Positions 25,801 through 34,069 of a stretch of DNA of 64,000 nt are shown here, piece by piece. Both the position numbers and the translations under genes were made by a program. This DNA is from Mogibacterium sp. Its GTDB lineage: Bacteria; Bacillota; Clostridia; Peptostreptococcales; Anaerovoracaceae. Where the stretch lies: the NCBI GenBank assembly GCA_017431685.1, contig JAFRKO010000027.1, positions 1 to 64,000 on the forward strand. Direction: 5' to 3'. The first letter of the stretch is position 1. The number at the start of each line of letters is the position of its first letter. The notes beneath the pieces were generated by a model that worked only from the letters and a program-made list of their open reading frames with translations, did no database searches and was not told the DNA's origin.

Positions 25801-26463
25801 GCCAAGTATTCTGTGAGCGCTATCCGTAAGGAGGAACTTGAAAAGGAGCGCACGCAGAAGAAGGAGGCGGTGATCACATCGGATGATGAAGTCACACATC
25901 TCCGCACAGGTGTGGAACAGATCAAGCGCGCATCCTCTGCAGATATCGGGATCGCATATCATCGAGTCATGGAGTTCCTTGACTTTTCAGTAGTCATGAA
26001 CCCGTCAGGTGACGTCGATTCTGACTATATCGCAGAACGTGCCGGATTCCTCAGGGAGCATAACGCGATAGATCCGGATGTATATGAGGCGCTCGATCTG
26101 AATCGTATAAATGCATTCTTCACCTGCGATCTGGGCAGGAGAACCGTTGAGGCTGCTAAGAGAGGCGCGCTGATGCGAGAAAAACCATTTACTCTCCGTA
26201 CAGTCCGAAACGGACGGGAAATGCTGGTACAGGGTATCATCGACTGCTGCTTTGAAGAAGACGGCAGAATGATAATTATAGACTATAAGTCAAACTTCAT
26301 CAGGCAGGGAAGGCAGCATGAAGCAGAGCTCGGGCGCATAAAAGATGAATATAAAGTTCAGATAGAACTTTATCGTGAAGCGGCAGAAAAGGGTATGGGA
26401 ATGGAGGTAAGTGAGGCATATCTTTACCTCTTTGCAAGTGGCGAAACGATCACTATGATGTAA
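22900..26463 (+). CDS. addA: ATP-dependent helicase/nuclease subunit A
   Basis: 1187 residues, the size of AddA. Walker A AAAGSGKT is at 24-31, motif II FVDEYQDT near 397, other UvrD motifs follow (ISTIHKSKGLEF, MTRARNKLYM), and the RecB-family nuclease at the end shows GIIDCCFEEDG and IIIDYKSN. AddAB resects double-strand breaks up to Chi and loads RecA. The normal partner addB, usually directly upstream, is absent; gpmI is there instead. No ribosome site precedes the ATG. A cytosolic 5'-nucleotidase gene follows. Confidence 0.95.
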   Translation: MANGFTEDQKKAIETLDKSVLVSAAAGSGKTSVLIERIIRIILEGKANVDEMLVVTFTNAAASEMKLRLASAIRKRMADHPEDIPRMKDQLARLYRAYISTIDSFALRVIKEFFHMTDMEPSFGVADEVQCELLRREAINELFEDGFENDALIEGGSFRAFLRLYSEERSDDKFMDDMLEAYSGLRTMPDYFEWAFAKAEQLNVSPETFEGSEFQKMMSADAEVVFRKVKGAFAELKEIFALAGIPDMYESKLAEQAAAADEIYNDLKSGRPCMEVIAAIEGFPSARLVPKKVHKEAYETIKADVKSLNEALKKEIGDFKKRYIIPDFETRLREMSSTCEYTVYYLRMLEEFERRYDARKREKRVIDFADMEHIAVRILKNDEAADTLRKRFRFIFVDEYQDTNNIQENLISRVARPDNVFRVGDVKQSIYKFRQAEPEIFERLYARYAEGKEPDGIAIDLGRNFRTNDATIRYVNHVFSRIMEGYDERSMLYTGIKDCPPEYDFIPEVHVLIGDPGAEEYDTDAVEEGGADEEIEELSKEEAEAEYIAGLVQSIIGNDFYDTKAGIVRKAGARDIAILFRAVKRRGEIMSRALSARAIDSHVEETEDFFDTIEIEVALALLTCIDNMKRDVQFISVLHSEVFGFSPDELARIRIEYKKAVKERSAYWEAFEWFTEEGPESGLKKKAVDAKNALIEWRRLSRILPLEDFVWKVLVDSGYYRMAGAMPGGASRQANLRTLADRAARFSKDTIATLSSFITFLELLKSKKIKNGQASMVGRDDDVVRISTIHKSKGLEFPFVIVGGLGHRFRYDTNSKGFSFDPEGGVGLPYVDPARRYWCSTVLQRAINSKSRHDSYKEEMRLLYVAMTRARNKLYMVGTCKDEEELDRYQLRPANYLKAMQGVLRSGYNKLYVKPLMLTKSADVNGTESRLSAYFSRPLNEEEQAIYEEIDRRFSYKYPDEYLLTEKAKYSVSAIRKEELEKERTQKKEAVITSDDEVTHLRTGVEQIKRASSADIGIAYHRVMEFLDFSVVMNPSGDVDSDYIAERAGFLREHNAIDPDVYEALDLNRINAFFTCDLGRRTVEAAKRGALMREKPFTLRTVRNGREMLVQGIIDCCFEEDGRMIIIDYKSNFIRQGRQHEAELGRIKDEYKVQIELYREAAEKGMGMEVSEAYLYLFASGETITMM

Positions 26464-26485
26464 AAATCCAAGGAAGACGAGACTG

Positions 26486-28024
26486 ATGAGTGATGATCCG
26501 AAAAGAATAACCATACTTCATTCAAATGACATACATGGGAAATTTACAGGAGAAACAGGCGAGGATGGCAAGCTGAGAGGCAGTATGGCGCAGGTCGCCG
26601 GACTTGTGGCTCAGACAAAGAAGGACAATCCTAATACACTTTATTGTATAGCCGGAGATGTATTCCAGGGTTCTCTGATAGACAGTGACTACCAGGGACT
26701 TTCAACGATCGACATACTGAATCTGATAGATATAGACGTCATGTCGCTCGGAAACCATGAGCTGGATTATGGAATATCTCACATACTGTTCGCAGGCAGA
26801 TGTGCGAATTTTGATGTGATAAACGCTAATTTTTTAGTCAAATCCAACAGGAAGCACCTGTTCAAGCCATACTACATGGCTGAGATCGATGGAATCATAG
26901 TGCTCTTCATAGGCTTGCTGACTGAGAATATCATTGATCAGACACGGGCTGAGGGACTGGTCGGCAGATATGTGACAGTTGCAGATGCCAGGGAAGAAAT
27001 CAGGAGAACTTACAGTAAGCTTGAGAAAAAAAGCCGCAAGGCAGACGTGGTAGTACTTCTGACCCATATAGGATGGGAAGCAGATCTTGAACTTGCCAGA
27101 TCACTTGATGAAGAATTCGACGTGGATGTTATAATCGGAGGACATTCACACACATATATCGAAGAACCGGTGATTGAGAACGGAATACTGGTGCTTCAGT
27201 GCGGATCCGAAAACACACATATCGGGAAACTCGACTTCATCTACAATAAAGCTACGGATTCAGTAGAAGAATACAGCTGGGAGATGATACCTGTAGATGA
27301 AGATCACTGCCCTGCAGATAAGTATGTCAGAGCAATGATCAATACTTATGAGTACGAAATAAACAACAAGTACAGCAAGATGGTCACTACCCTCAAAAGA
27401 CCGCTCGACAACTACGGAAGAGGCAATCCTACGGAAGTAGGTCAGCTTTTCGCGGATGTGTTCGCAGATGCTCTGGGCCTTGATCTCATGTGCCTGGCAG
27501 CATCAAGCCTGAGGTGTTACAGTCTGAATGCGGATGTTACGCTGGAAGATCTGAAAGAAGCATATCCATATGACGGCAAGATCTACTGCCTGGAGATGAG
27601 CGGGGAGCAGCTTAAGCGCGGGATAACTCACATGATGAGATCGGAAGTGCTCGAAGAATGGCAGGAAACTTTTTTTCACTTTTCAAAACGTCTTAAGATA
27701 GATTTTGACTTTGACAGCAAGAATCTCATTCTGGAGTTTGACGGCATGCCTCTTGAGGATGACCGAATGATTCAGGTTGGCATGCAGGAATACTATCTGA
27801 TCAATTCAGACATCGGATTCGGTATCAAACCAGAGGAGCTGGTTGAAGAAGAGGAGGGCATCTGGATTGCTTCTCCGGATGCGTTCCTGACGCTGCAGGA
27901 CTACTTGTCTGAACACCAGAAACTCGGCAGAAGCATAGATAACAGATGTGTAATAAGAGGAAATGTAGGAGGCCTTGCACTTGAGGTAAAAAAAGGAAAA
28001 AAGAAAAAAGGAATGCTGATATAG
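26486..28024 (+). CDS. 5'-nucleotidase / metallophosphoesterase (UshA-like), cytosolic form
   Basis: 512 residues. The N-terminal calcineurin-like domain has LHSNDIHG, AGDVFQGS, GNHELDYG, LLTHIGW and GGHSHTYI, the dimetal ligands; the C-terminal half (about 300-500) is the 5'-nucleotidase substrate domain. Related enzymes are usually secreted or wall-bound, but this one begins directly with MSDDPKRITILHSND and has no signal peptide or anchor, so it should act in the cytosol on nucleotides or UDP-sugars. The C-terminus ends in a Lys-rich tail. It follows addA by 22 bases. Confidence 0.88.
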   Translation: MSDDPKRITILHSNDIHGKFTGETGEDGKLRGSMAQVAGLVAQTKKDNPNTLYCIAGDVFQGSLIDSDYQGLSTIDILNLIDIDVMSLGNHELDYGISHILFAGRCANFDVINANFLVKSNRKHLFKPYYMAEIDGIIVLFIGLLTENIIDQTRAEGLVGRYVTVADAREEIRRTYSKLEKKSRKADVVVLLTHIGWEADLELARSLDEEFDVDVIIGGHSHTYIEEPVIENGILVLQCGSENTHIGKLDFIYNKATDSVEEYSWEMIPVDEDHCPADKYVRAMINTYEYEINNKYSKMVTTLKRPLDNYGRGNPTEVGQLFADVFADALGLDLMCLAASSLRCYSLNADVTLEDLKEAYPYDGKIYCLEMSGEQLKRGITHMMRSEVLEEWQETFFHFSKRLKIDFDFDSKNLILEFDGMPLEDDRMIQVGMQEYYLINSDIGFGIKPEELVEEEEGIWIASPDAFLTLQDYLSEHQKLGRSIDNRCVIRGNVGGLALEVKKGKKKKGMLI

Positions 28025-28028
28025 TAAA

Positions 28029-28055
28029 AGAGACCGCCGAAGCGGTCTCTTTTTT
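28029..28055. terminator. Bidirectional terminator between the nucleotidase (+) and gdhA (-)
   Basis: Perfect 9-bp stem (28029-28037 with 28042-28050), CGAA tetraloop, T run to the right and A run to the left. Confidence 0.85.
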
Positions 28056-28087
28056 GTCTCGTGTTTTTACACCTAAAGAGTCATCTC

Positions 28088-29455
28088 TTATACAAGGCCC
28101 TGAGCCATCATAGCTTCAGCAACTCTCTCGAATCCAGCGATGTTAGCACCGGCAACAAGAGCGTTCTTGTCGTTGTAGTACTTCTCGCCAGCCTTAGCGC
28201 AAGCGCTGTAGATGTTCTTCATGATCTGGTGGAGCTGATCATATACAGCCTGGTGCTGGAATGCAGTGTGACCTGCGTTCTGGCCCATCTCGATGCAGGA
28301 GCAAGCAACGCCGCCTGCGTTAGCTGCCTTAGCAGGACCAACAGCGATCATGTTGTCCATGAGGTACTTCAGAGCATCGTTTGTTGTAGGCATGTTAGCG
28401 CCTTCGCAGTAGAACTTGCAGCCGCCCTCAACGATCTGCTTAGCATGCTCCATGTGAACGTCGTTCTGCATAGCGCATGGGATGAACATATCGATCTTGC
28501 AGCCTGTATCCTGGAATACGCCCCAAGGCTTCTTGCCAGCGAAGAACTGAGCGTTAGGGAACTTCTCAGCATAAGGTGCGCAGATGTTCTTGCCGGATCC
28601 TCTGAGCTCGAGGAGGTAGTCAACCTTCTCCTGAGTTGTGATTCCGTCTGGATCATAGATGTATCCGTCTGGTCCGGAGATTGTTACGCACTTAGCACCG
28701 AGCTCCCAGAGCTTCCATGCAGTACCCCAAGCAACGTTACCGAAGCCGGAGATAGCAACATTCTTGCCCTTGAAGTCTTCGCCATTAGCCTTCAGCATTT
28801 CCTCAGCATACCATACGATACCAAATCCGGTAGCCTCAGCTCTTCCGAGGAGTCCGCCGTAAGGGATTCCCTTACCTGTGAGAACGCCTTCATACTTGTC
28901 AACGATTCTCTTGTACTGTCCGAAGAGATATCCGATCTCTCTAGCGCCTACGCCGAGGTCGCCAGCAGGAACGTCTGTGTTAGCGCCGATGTGTCTGTAG
29001 AGTTCTGTCATGAATGCCTGGCAGAATCTCATAACTTCTGCATCACTCTTGCCGTTAGGATCGAAGTCAGAGCCGCCCTTGCCGCCGCCGATCGGAAGTC
29101 CTGTCAGGGAGTTCTTGAAGATCTGCTCGAATCCGAGGAACTTGATGATTCCAGGATATACGTTTGGAGCAAATCTGAGGCCGCCCTTGTAAGGTCCGAT
29201 AGCGCTGTTGAACTGATATCTGTAGCCCTTGTTGACCTGAACTTTACCGTTGTCGTCAACCCATACTACTCTGAAAGTAACTCCTCTTTCAGGCTCAACG
29301 AGTCTTTCAAGAAGTGCAGCTTCTTCATACTTTGGGTTAGCGTCCATTACAGGAGCCAGGGAAGTCAGTACTTCTTCTACAGTCTGGTGGAATTCTACCT
29401 CGCCAGGATTGTTCTTCTTGCACTGCTCGATGACTCTTTCTACATAATTTGCCAT
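28088..29455 (-). CDS. gdhA: Glutamate dehydrogenase (hexameric, class I)
   Basis: 455 residues. The substrate lysine motif GYRYQFNSAIGPYKGGLRFA, the PIGGGKGGSDFDP lysine loop, the VPAGDLGVGAREIGY segment and the dinucleotide-binding GFGNVAWG are clear. It links glutamate, ammonia and 2-oxoglutarate; the size and C-terminal features match the small hexameric enzymes, but NAD versus NADP choice cannot be read safely. The ATG at 29455 has GGAG ten bases upstream; a GTG at 29464 would leave no room. Codon use is very biased, as expected of a highly expressed gene. It probably works with glutaminase A in amino-acid fermentation. Confidence 0.96.
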   Translation of the reverse strand: MANYVERVIEQCKKNNPGEVEFHQTVEEVLTSLAPVMDANPKYEEAALLERLVEPERGVTFRVVWVDDNGKVQVNKGYRYQFNSAIGPYKGGLRFAPNVYPGIIKFLGFEQIFKNSLTGLPIGGGKGGSDFDPNGKSDAEVMRFCQAFMTELYRHIGANTDVPAGDLGVGAREIGYLFGQYKRIVDKYEGVLTGKGIPYGGLLGRAEATGFGIVWYAEEMLKANGEDFKGKNVAISGFGNVAWGTAWKLWELGAKCVTISGPDGYIYDPDGITTQEKVDYLLELRGSGKNICAPYAEKFPNAQFFAGKKPWGVFQDTGCKIDMFIPCAMQNDVHMEHAKQIVEGGCKFYCEGANMPTTNDALKYLMDNMIAVGPAKAANAGGVACSCIEMGQNAGHTAFQHQAVYDQLHQIMKNIYSACAKAGEKYYNDKNALVAGANIAGFERVAEAMMAQGLV

Positions 29456-29519
29456 GGGTATCACTCTCCTTATAAAACACTTAAAAGTTGGCAGTGGGCA
29501 TAATACGCCCTATGTCTAA

Positions 29520-29547
29520 ATTTTAACACCACGGCATAAAAAGTCAA
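29520..29547 (-). promoter_or_regulatory. Promoter of gdhA
   Basis: On the minus strand TTGACT (complement of 29542-29547), 16 bases, TAAAAT (complement of 29520-29525). The leader would be about 57 bases. Confidence 0.6.
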
Positions 29548-29552
29548 CAATA

Positions 29553-29638
29553 AACGAGCGAGTAAAACAGCAAAAGGAACCGGCAATTATTGCCGGATAC
29601 GCAAGGGAATGCCAGCTGATATTTGCTCGTTCCTTTTG
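29553..29638. repeat. Nested and competing inverted repeats between gdhA and pcrA
   Basis: A 10-bp arm CAAAAGGAAC (29571-29580) matches its complement at 29629-29638 and encloses a perfect hairpin CCGGCAA/TTGCCGG (29580-29596). A second pairing, AACGAGC (29553-29559) with GCTCGTT (29625-29631), uses some of the same bases, so the two are exclusive. It lies upstream of both the gdhA and pcrA promoters. On the minus strand the inner hairpin is followed by TTCCTTTT, a terminator-like end. Function unknown. Confidence 0.5.
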
Positions 29639-29657
29639 TGATTAATGCCGCCAAAAA

Positions 29658-29666
29658 TGGTATAAT
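29658..29666 (+). promoter_or_regulatory. pcrA: Extended -10 promoter immediately before pcrA
   Basis: TGGTATAAT, a perfect -10 with TG extension, ends nine bases before the ATG at 29676; RNA should start at about 29673. No ribosome site intervenes. Confidence 0.6.
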
Positions 29667-29675
29667 TATTTATCT

Positions 29676-32006
29676 ATGCGCAAGACTTTAAACAGTGAAC
29701 AGAATAAGGCTGTGAGGCAGCTTGATGGTCCGGTTCTGATACTCGCGGGAGCGGGTTCAGGCAAGACGGCAACCATGACGCACCGCATGGCATATATGAT
29801 TGAACAGGGAATCGATCCGCGAAGCATACTGGCAGTCACCTTTACAAACAAGGCTGCCGGAGAGATGAGAAGCCGTGTTGAAGATCTGGTCGGAGAGGTT
29901 TATGGCATGTGGATCATGACATTCCATGCCACGTGTCTTCGTATGCTCAGATATTCGCCTGAAAGACTTGGCTATAAGGCAGGTTTCACTGTCTACGATG
30001 AGACCGACAAAAAGACTCTTATAAAAAGGATCTGCAAAGAACTGAACGTAGATGACAAGGTGACATCGCCTTCCTCAATCATCTCTGTGATAAGCAAATG
30101 CAAAGAGCGGGAGGAGGGACCCGAAGAGTTTCTATCGTCCGCAAGAGGACTGCTTTACGAGAAGAATATCTATGAAGTGTACAGGCGCTATCAGGAAGAA
30201 CTGATGAAAGCCAACGCTATGGATTTTGATGATCTTTTATGGAATGGCGTGAAGCTTCTTGAGCAGAACTCTGACATACTCACATACTATTCAAACCGGT
30301 TCAGGTACATAATGGTAGACGAGTATCAGGACACCAACTATCTTCAGTATAAGCTTATCAGGATGCTGGCATCAGCTCACGGAAACCTTTGTGTTGTCGG
30401 AGACGATGACCAGTGCATCTATCAGTGGAGGGGTGCTGACATACGCAATATTCTCGATTTCGAGAACGATTTCAGCAATGTGATGACCATCAGGCTCGAG
30501 CAAAATTACAGGTCAGATGGTAATATACTGAAACTCGCGAATTCGGTAATAAAGAATAATAAAGAACGTAAGGCAAAGGCTCTGTGGACAGACAGATCCG
30601 ATGGTGAGAAGATCACATATAAGAGGCTAGAAGACGAGAAGCAGGAGGCCTGGTGGATCGGATCTGAAATTGAAAGGCTAAGGGAAGTAGAAGGCTACAG
30701 CTACAAAGACTTTGCGATACTTTACCGTAAAAACGCGCAGTCGAGAAGTTTCGAAGAAAAGTTCAGTTTCCGCGGCATACCTTACAGAGTTCTGGCCGGA
30801 CTCAGATACTACGACCGCAAAGAGATAAAAGACGTAATGGCTTACCTTCGTCTGATCGAGAACCCTGGCGACAACGTGTCAATGATGAGGGTGATCAACG
30901 AACCAAAGCGCGGTATAGGCGGAAAGACGCTGGCAGGCATTGAGGAATATGCCAACGCTTATAAAATCAGCATGTTCGAAGCGCTCTGCGAAAAGGAACT
31001 TCTCGCGTCATTCGGTCCGAAGCTCAGAGGATCTGTTGAGTCTTTTACGGATATGCTGACAGGTATAAGGCAGGAGCAGGAGAATCTCACTCTCAGCGAT
31101 TTATATGACAACGTGCTGAATCGCTCCGGCTACCTGAAAGCGCTTGAAGACGCGGGTACAGTTGAGGCTGAGAGCCGAATTGAGAACATAATGGAATTCA
31201 AATCCGTCATAGCCGAATTTGAAAAGGGGCTTGCGGACGGAAGTGCGCAGGCACTGCGCGATGAAATGAGGGCTGAAAGACTCGCGCTTATGGGAAAAGA
31301 CATCGAGGCTGAAGAGCAGTCAGAGCTGTCTGCATTCCTCGAGCAGATAACTCTCATGGCGGATATAGATAATCATGACGAGGATGAGGATGCTGTGGTG
31401 CTCATGACACTGCATTCCGCTAAAGGGCTGGAATTTCCTGTCGTATTCATGCCTGGCATGGAGAATGGAATGTTCCCGGGACTCGGTGCTTTTGATCAGG
31501 ATAATGGCATGGAAGAAGAACGCAGGCTCTGCTATGTCGGAGTCACGCGTGCTATGAAAAAGCTATATCTTACAGGAGCACAGGTGCGTACAGTCTACGG
31601 CCGCACGGATTTCCAGGTGGAATCACAGTTCCTCAATGAAATGGACAGGGAATGCATGGACGGCGACGTGCTGGTCAATGACAAAGTAAAGACCGGAACA
31701 GGATTAAGAGGCGAAGGTTCATACTTCGGAGACTACTATTTCGGAGGCCGTTCTTACGGAACTGCGGACGGCTATGCAGGTGAACCTGCATCAAAGCCTT
31801 TCGACAGCCTGTCCGCGGCCAGAAGACAGACCGCAAATAAGGCAAAAATACACCAGGAATTCGAGAATGGGGATATCGTAAGACATCCTAAGTTCGGAGA
31901 GGGAATGGTGATAGAGCAGGATGAAAAGACTATGACGGTGATGTTCGACGACTTCGGACAGAAGAAGCTTGGCAAGGGCTATGTCAAAATGGAGAAAGTT
32001 AACTAG
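29676..32006 (+). CDS. pcrA: UvrD/PcrA-type DNA helicase
   Basis: 776 residues, single-polypeptide SF1A helicase. Walker A AGAGSGKT is at 24-31; MVDEYQDTN, VVGDDDQCIYQWRGAD, LEQNYRS, LMTLHSAKGLEF and VGVTRAMKKLYL follow in order. The C-terminal 60 residues form the RNA-polymerase-binding Tudor-like tail (DIVRHPKFGEGMVI). It unwinds DNA in repair and removes RecA or stalled polymerase. No Shine-Dalgarno sequence precedes the ATG. Directly downstream of it is ligA, a common pcrA-ligA pairing. Confidence 0.95.
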   Translation: MRKTLNSEQNKAVRQLDGPVLILAGAGSGKTATMTHRMAYMIEQGIDPRSILAVTFTNKAAGEMRSRVEDLVGEVYGMWIMTFHATCLRMLRYSPERLGYKAGFTVYDETDKKTLIKRICKELNVDDKVTSPSSIISVISKCKEREEGPEEFLSSARGLLYEKNIYEVYRRYQEELMKANAMDFDDLLWNGVKLLEQNSDILTYYSNRFRYIMVDEYQDTNYLQYKLIRMLASAHGNLCVVGDDDQCIYQWRGADIRNILDFENDFSNVMTIRLEQNYRSDGNILKLANSVIKNNKERKAKALWTDRSDGEKITYKRLEDEKQEAWWIGSEIERLREVEGYSYKDFAILYRKNAQSRSFEEKFSFRGIPYRVLAGLRYYDRKEIKDVMAYLRLIENPGDNVSMMRVINEPKRGIGGKTLAGIEEYANAYKISMFEALCEKELLASFGPKLRGSVESFTDMLTGIRQEQENLTLSDLYDNVLNRSGYLKALEDAGTVEAESRIENIMEFKSVIAEFEKGLADGSAQALRDEMRAERLALMGKDIEAEEQSELSAFLEQITLMADIDNHDEDEDAVVLMTLHSAKGLEFPVVFMPGMENGMFPGLGAFDQDNGMEEERRLCYVGVTRAMKKLYLTGAQVRTVYGRTDFQVESQFLNEMDRECMDGDVLVNDKVKTGTGLRGEGSYFGDYYFGGRSYGTADGYAGEPASKPFDSLSAARRQTANKAKIHQEFENGDIVRHPKFGEGMVIEQDEKTMTVMFDDFGQKKLGKGYVKMEKVN

Positions 32007-32083
32007 TCTGAAGCCGGAGTTCCTATAAATACGGCAGACCCGGCGGGGATATAAAAGTCCTATCCGGAAAAAGGAGACAATTA

Positions 32084-34039
32084 ATGACAGTTGAAGAGAA
32101 AAGAAATCGAATCGACTTTCTTACAGAGAAGCTTAACGAAGCTTCGCGTGCTTACTATACCGATGGCACTGAGATCATCACGAACTATGAGTATGATGCG
32201 ATGTACGATGAACTTCTGGCGCTTGAGGATGAGACCGGCTATATCAGGGATGACAGTCCGTCGATAAATGTCGGATACGATACTGCTGCCGGTCTTCCGA
32301 AGATAGTTCACGAGATAAAGATGCTCTCACTCAACAAGACCAAGGACAGAGATGAGCTCAGGGCATGGCTTGGCGACAGGGAAGGCCTGCTTTCCTGGAA
32401 GCTGGATGGCCTGACTGTTGGACTTACATATGAAAACGGCAGGCTTGTTCAGGGAGTTACCAGGGGAAACGGCGTAGAGGGCGAGCTCATAACAGCCAAT
32501 GTACTCGCATGCCGCAACGTGCCGAAGAGCATTCCACATAAGGGCAGAGTGATGGTGCGCGGTGAAGCTGTTATCAGGTATTCGGATTTTGAAAAGATCA
32601 ACGAGGCAATAGAGGACGCTGATGCGAAGTACAAGAATCCGCGGAACCTCTGCAGCGGCAGCATTCGCCAGCTTGATCCGAAGGTGACCGCGGAAAGGAG
32701 CGTCAATTTCTACGCGTTCAGTCTGACTCTCTCCGAAGGTTTCGAAACATCGAGCCGCAGGGAGAAGATGGAATGGCTTAAAAAACAGGGGTTTGAGATC
32801 GTCGATTATGTGATGGTCGACAAGGACAGTCTCTTTGAAGCGATAGATAAATATGAAGAGGATATCAGGACGTTCGATATTCCTTCAGACGGTCTGGTTC
32901 TGACACTTGAAGATGCCGATTACGCATCGACTCTTGGTGAGACTGCGAAGTTCCCGAGAGACTCGATAGCGTTCAAGTGGCGTGATCAGCAGGCTGAGAC
33001 CGTGCTTCGTGAAATAGAATGGAGCCCGTCACGTACCGGTCTGCTTAATCCGGTGGCTATTTTTGATCCGGTAGAACTCGAAGGAACCACGGTATCCAGG
33101 GCGTCAGTTCACAACCTCAATATCATGGAAGATCTCGAACTGGGGATCGGCGACACCATACAGGTGTATAAGGCTAACATGATAATACCGCAGCTTGCCG
33201 GAAACCTGACCAGAAGCGGCAATATAAAAATACCTGAGATGTGTCCGGTATGCGGAGGGAGTACTCTTGTCAAAGATGATGAGGGCACAAAAACTCTAAT
33301 CTGCACAAATCCCGATTGTCTGGCGAAACATGTCAAAAGGTTCGAGCACTTCGTATCAAGAGACGCGATGAATATTGAAGGCTTGTCGGAATCAGGCCTG
33401 CTCAAGCTGATAGGTATCGGAGCTATAAGCGATCTTGCAGATTTATTCAGGCTCGAAGAGCATAAAAGTGCTATTATTGATATGGAGGGCTTTGGAGCCA
33501 GGTCATATGACAATCTTATCGAGTCAGCTAAGAAGTCCTCGCACACCACGGCGGCAAGGCTGCTATATGGTCTGGGAGTTCCGGGCATTGGTGTTGCGAC
33601 ATCAAACCTGATATCGCGTTCATGCCGCAATAAATGGAGTGAGATTGAAAGCCTGGATGAAGAGGCTCTCAGGGACATTGATGGGGTGGGTCCTGTTATG
33701 GCCGGAGATTATGTGCATTTCTTTGCTGATGAAAAGAACAGGGCAGAGATAGCCGACCTTCTTGATCTGCTGACTATTGATGAGAGCTATGAGTCAGCAG
33801 GCACTGGTCTTGAGGGAAAGACTTTCGTCATTACCGGAAGCCTTCAGCACTATGCGAACCGCAAGGATCTCAAGGCAGAGATAGAAGCCGAGGGCGGAAA
33901 GGTCGCCGGATCGGTTTCTTCCAGGACAGACTATCTTATCACCAATGATCCGAATTCAGGCTCCTCAAAAAACAGGACTGCCAGGGAGCTCGGAGTGGAG
34001 ATAATCACCGAAGAGGATATAATAAAAATGCTGAAGTAA
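32084..34039 (+). CDS. ligA: NAD-dependent DNA ligase
   Basis: 651 residues. The adenylated lysine is Lys106 in KLDG, preceded by the NAD-binding Ia domain (YYTDG, MYDELLALE). The four-Cys zinc finger spans CPVCGG and CTNPDC near 390-415, then helix-hairpin-helix repeats (GLGVPGIGVATS, DIDGVGPVMA) and a C-terminal BRCT domain with GKTFVITGSLQHYANR. It seals nicks in replication and repair. AAAAAGGAGAC precedes the ATG. It follows pcrA and precedes mgtE. Confidence 0.97.
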   Translation: MTVEEKRNRIDFLTEKLNEASRAYYTDGTEIITNYEYDAMYDELLALEDETGYIRDDSPSINVGYDTAAGLPKIVHEIKMLSLNKTKDRDELRAWLGDREGLLSWKLDGLTVGLTYENGRLVQGVTRGNGVEGELITANVLACRNVPKSIPHKGRVMVRGEAVIRYSDFEKINEAIEDADAKYKNPRNLCSGSIRQLDPKVTAERSVNFYAFSLTLSEGFETSSRREKMEWLKKQGFEIVDYVMVDKDSLFEAIDKYEEDIRTFDIPSDGLVLTLEDADYASTLGETAKFPRDSIAFKWRDQQAETVLREIEWSPSRTGLLNPVAIFDPVELEGTTVSRASVHNLNIMEDLELGIGDTIQVYKANMIIPQLAGNLTRSGNIKIPEMCPVCGGSTLVKDDEGTKTLICTNPDCLAKHVKRFEHFVSRDAMNIEGLSESGLLKLIGIGAISDLADLFRLEEHKSAIIDMEGFGARSYDNLIESAKKSSHTTAARLLYGLGVPGIGVATSNLISRSCRNKWSEIESLDEEALRDIDGVGPVMAGDYVHFFADEKNRAEIADLLDLLTIDESYESAGTGLEGKTFVITGSLQHYANRKDLKAEIEAEGGKVAGSVSSRTDYLITNDPNSGSSKNRTARELGVEIITEEDIIKMLK

Positions 34040-34069
34040 ACAGAGAAGCCGGGAAAGGAGGACGGACCA

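Noticed and set aside
28061..29503. A 480-codon plus-strand frame opposite gdhA
   Set aside because: It is the mirror of a strongly codon-biased gene; it reads as a Leu/Ser/Val-rich shadow, has no ribosome site and crosses the gdhA promoter.
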